From Elysia crispata (taxonomy: Eukaryota > Mollusca > Gastropoda > Plakobranchidae), in the NCBI GenBank assembly GCA_033675545.1, contig JAWDGP010001389.1, positions 942,501 through 1,006,500 on the forward strand: a DNA stretch of 64,000 bases. The letters run 5' to 3'. This document shows, piece after piece, positions 17,608 through 64,000 of the stretch. Under the pieces are notes generated by a model, which was given only the letters and a program-made list of their open reading frames with translations, was not told where the DNA came from and made no database searches. Position 1 is the first letter of the stretch. The number at the start of each line of letters is the position of its first letter. A program made the position numbers and the translations under genes.

Positions 17608-18275
17608 TGTTGCATATGCTGATAATGTAGACTTTATATCACTTAAATTCGTCTAAACACAAAAATCTCTCGAAAATCACAAACTTTTCGTAAACGAAAA
17701 AAACAGATTTCACCACGTTATCACGGGACCAAAAAAACTGGAGAGAAATGAAGAAAGTCGGATCACTCATTGGTGACAAAAGAGACCTAGAAAGAAGGAA
17801 ACAACTATCCGCAGCTGCGATGACAAAGCTTTGAAACATATGGATAGGAGGTCACAAAATAAAGGTAGACACAAAAGTAAAACTCTACATGGCATTAGTA
17901 AAATCGATCTTTAAACACAATTGTGGCGCATGGGCTCTCACACAAATAGAAGCTCAACTAGATGTATTCCACCGAAAACAAATCAAACAAACCTTTAACT
18001 TCAGATGCATAACAAACAAATATCTATAGAAATAAAAGCAATGAAATACCGGTCTCAGTAACCAGCCTTGATAGCCGGTGGCGCCTGTTCGGACATATTC
18101 TGATGCGAGATAGAGACATTCAAGCATACAAGGCAGACTTTGTTCCTAATAAGGCGATAAAAATCGAGGAAGGCCCATAACAAGACTGCGAACGGTCATC
18201 AACAAAGACCTCTGTCGCATACCAGCGGACGACCTGAAACTTAAAACCAAGAACGTCCTCGACCATCTAGATATA
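17608..18275 (+). mobile_element. LINE fragment, from RT motif C to C-terminus, plus strand, 5'-truncated
   Basis: Starts with AYADNVDFIS (RT motif C, YADD-like). Continues with WREMKKVGSLIGDKRDLERR, KQLSAAAMTKL, VKLYMALVKSIFKHNCGAWA and QLDVFHRKQIKQTF, typical for the thumb and C-terminal part of non-LTR ORF2. Frame is broken by stops and shifts, so it is dead. It differs from the family of the minus-strand fragment next to it. The exact superfamily (CR1, Jockey or RTE type) is not resolved. Confidence 0.82.
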
Positions 18276-18707
18276 TATAATTTTAGTTGTTTTACATTAT
18301 ATTTATAAATTTATCATGGTCTTTTTGTTAGCATGGTTTACAAGCCGATCGCACATTCGCGTCAAAAATATTATAGGGGAGACAACTCTAAAGATTATAT
18401 TCACGGTTAGAAGCATTTTGCTATCTGATACAGCTGCTCTCCACTGGGCACTAGGCTAGATCCAATGATAACATTTCGAGGGTTTGATATCAATCGAAAC
18501 AAGAACCACCAGGGGCAAATGAATAATGTAGATCTCGTGTGGTGCTACTTTTTTCGTTTTAATAACTCAAAGTATAGATCTGCGGATGTAGATTTTCCTC
18601 ATCTATGAATAAATAGTATCCGGTGCTGTAGATCTAGATCTAGAATCTAGACTAGATCTAGATATTAGATCTTGATACAAAAATTTAAATCAATATCTTA
18701 CGACAGA
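18276..18707 (+). promoter_or_regulatory. Presumed WDR59 5' flank and 5' UTR
   Basis: This stretch lies between the plus-strand LINE fragment and the WDR59 start codon, so it should hold the promoter and 5' UTR. I see no CpG-rich core. There is a GGGGAGACAACTC word at about 18376 and a cluster of TCTAGATCTAGA words at 18635-18670. Location follows from the gene model; no promoter motif was proven. Confidence 0.35.
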
Positions 18708-63735
<45,028 letters not shown>

Positions 63736-64000
63736 GTAAGAATCTGCTCTCTCACACATATATATATATCTCTTCATCTTTATTTGAGTCTGCATAACTC
63801 AGAGATTTTGCAGGAAACTATCACTTTCACTCATTGGATATTGGACTTGTATGTTTATGAGAATGAAAGAATAGCAGACATTACACGATTTTTTTTAGGG
63901 AGTGAAGAAAATTAAGGGCCCAAGGTCATGGGAAGGGATATATTGTTAAGTATTTGGAATTTGGAAACTCCTGTAAAGGTTGTTAAGTAGGGTTATTACA

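Overview
This window looks like nuclear DNA of an animal, most likely a gastropod mollusc. It is AT-rich and intron-rich, with GT-AG introns, long (CT)n, (AGT)n and (AAT)n tracts, many minisatellites, TTAGGG-type telomeric repeats at 6.0 kb, frequent TCTAGATC words and a GGGGAGACAACTC word at about 18.4 kb of a kind I associate with molluscan repeats. The lineage is an inference. Nothing bacterial, no CRISPR and no operon is present.

One gene can be named with confidence: WDR59, a GATOR2 subunit, on the plus strand. Eighteen exons (18708-63735) chain without a single frame conflict into 726 codons. They give the N-terminal WD40 propeller, a linker, the RWD domain and the start of the middle region; the C-terminal part lies beyond the right edge. 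Most of the gene is one 26.3-kb intron (intron 11, 32394-58690).

Layout: 1-614, a 32-bp minisatellite. 2.09-2.76 kb, a large AGT array. 3.0-9.0 kb, pieces of an unidentified plus-strand gene (two candidate exons and a GC3-rich terminal exon ending at 9018), with a 47-bp minisatellite, an interstitial telomere tract and a 100-bp array among them. 9-18.7 kb, an intergenic stretch with 40-bp and 46-bp minisatellites, (CT)n tracts and two LINE fragments in opposite orientations. 18.7-32.4 kb, WDR59 exons 1-11; intron 1 holds an antisense LINE split by a pogo-like element and a small zinc-finger ORF beside it, and intron 10 holds a piggyBac-like MITE. 33.4-43.3 kb, the most striking part: a 4.2-kb array of a 45-bp unit that abuts a 5.7-kb foldback structure (arms of about 1.5 kb, 76-bp tandem repeats in the loop, a LINE scrap in the centre). 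44-58 kb, microsatellites, a 27-bp array, a tRNA-derived SINE head and a mariner inserted into a 38-bp tandem repeat. 58.7-63.7 kb, WDR59 exons 12-18.

I see no complete previously undescribed system. The best leads are the 45-bp array, which is open in the WDR59 frame behind an acceptor-like site, and the intronic foldback, which would give the primary transcript a very long hairpin.
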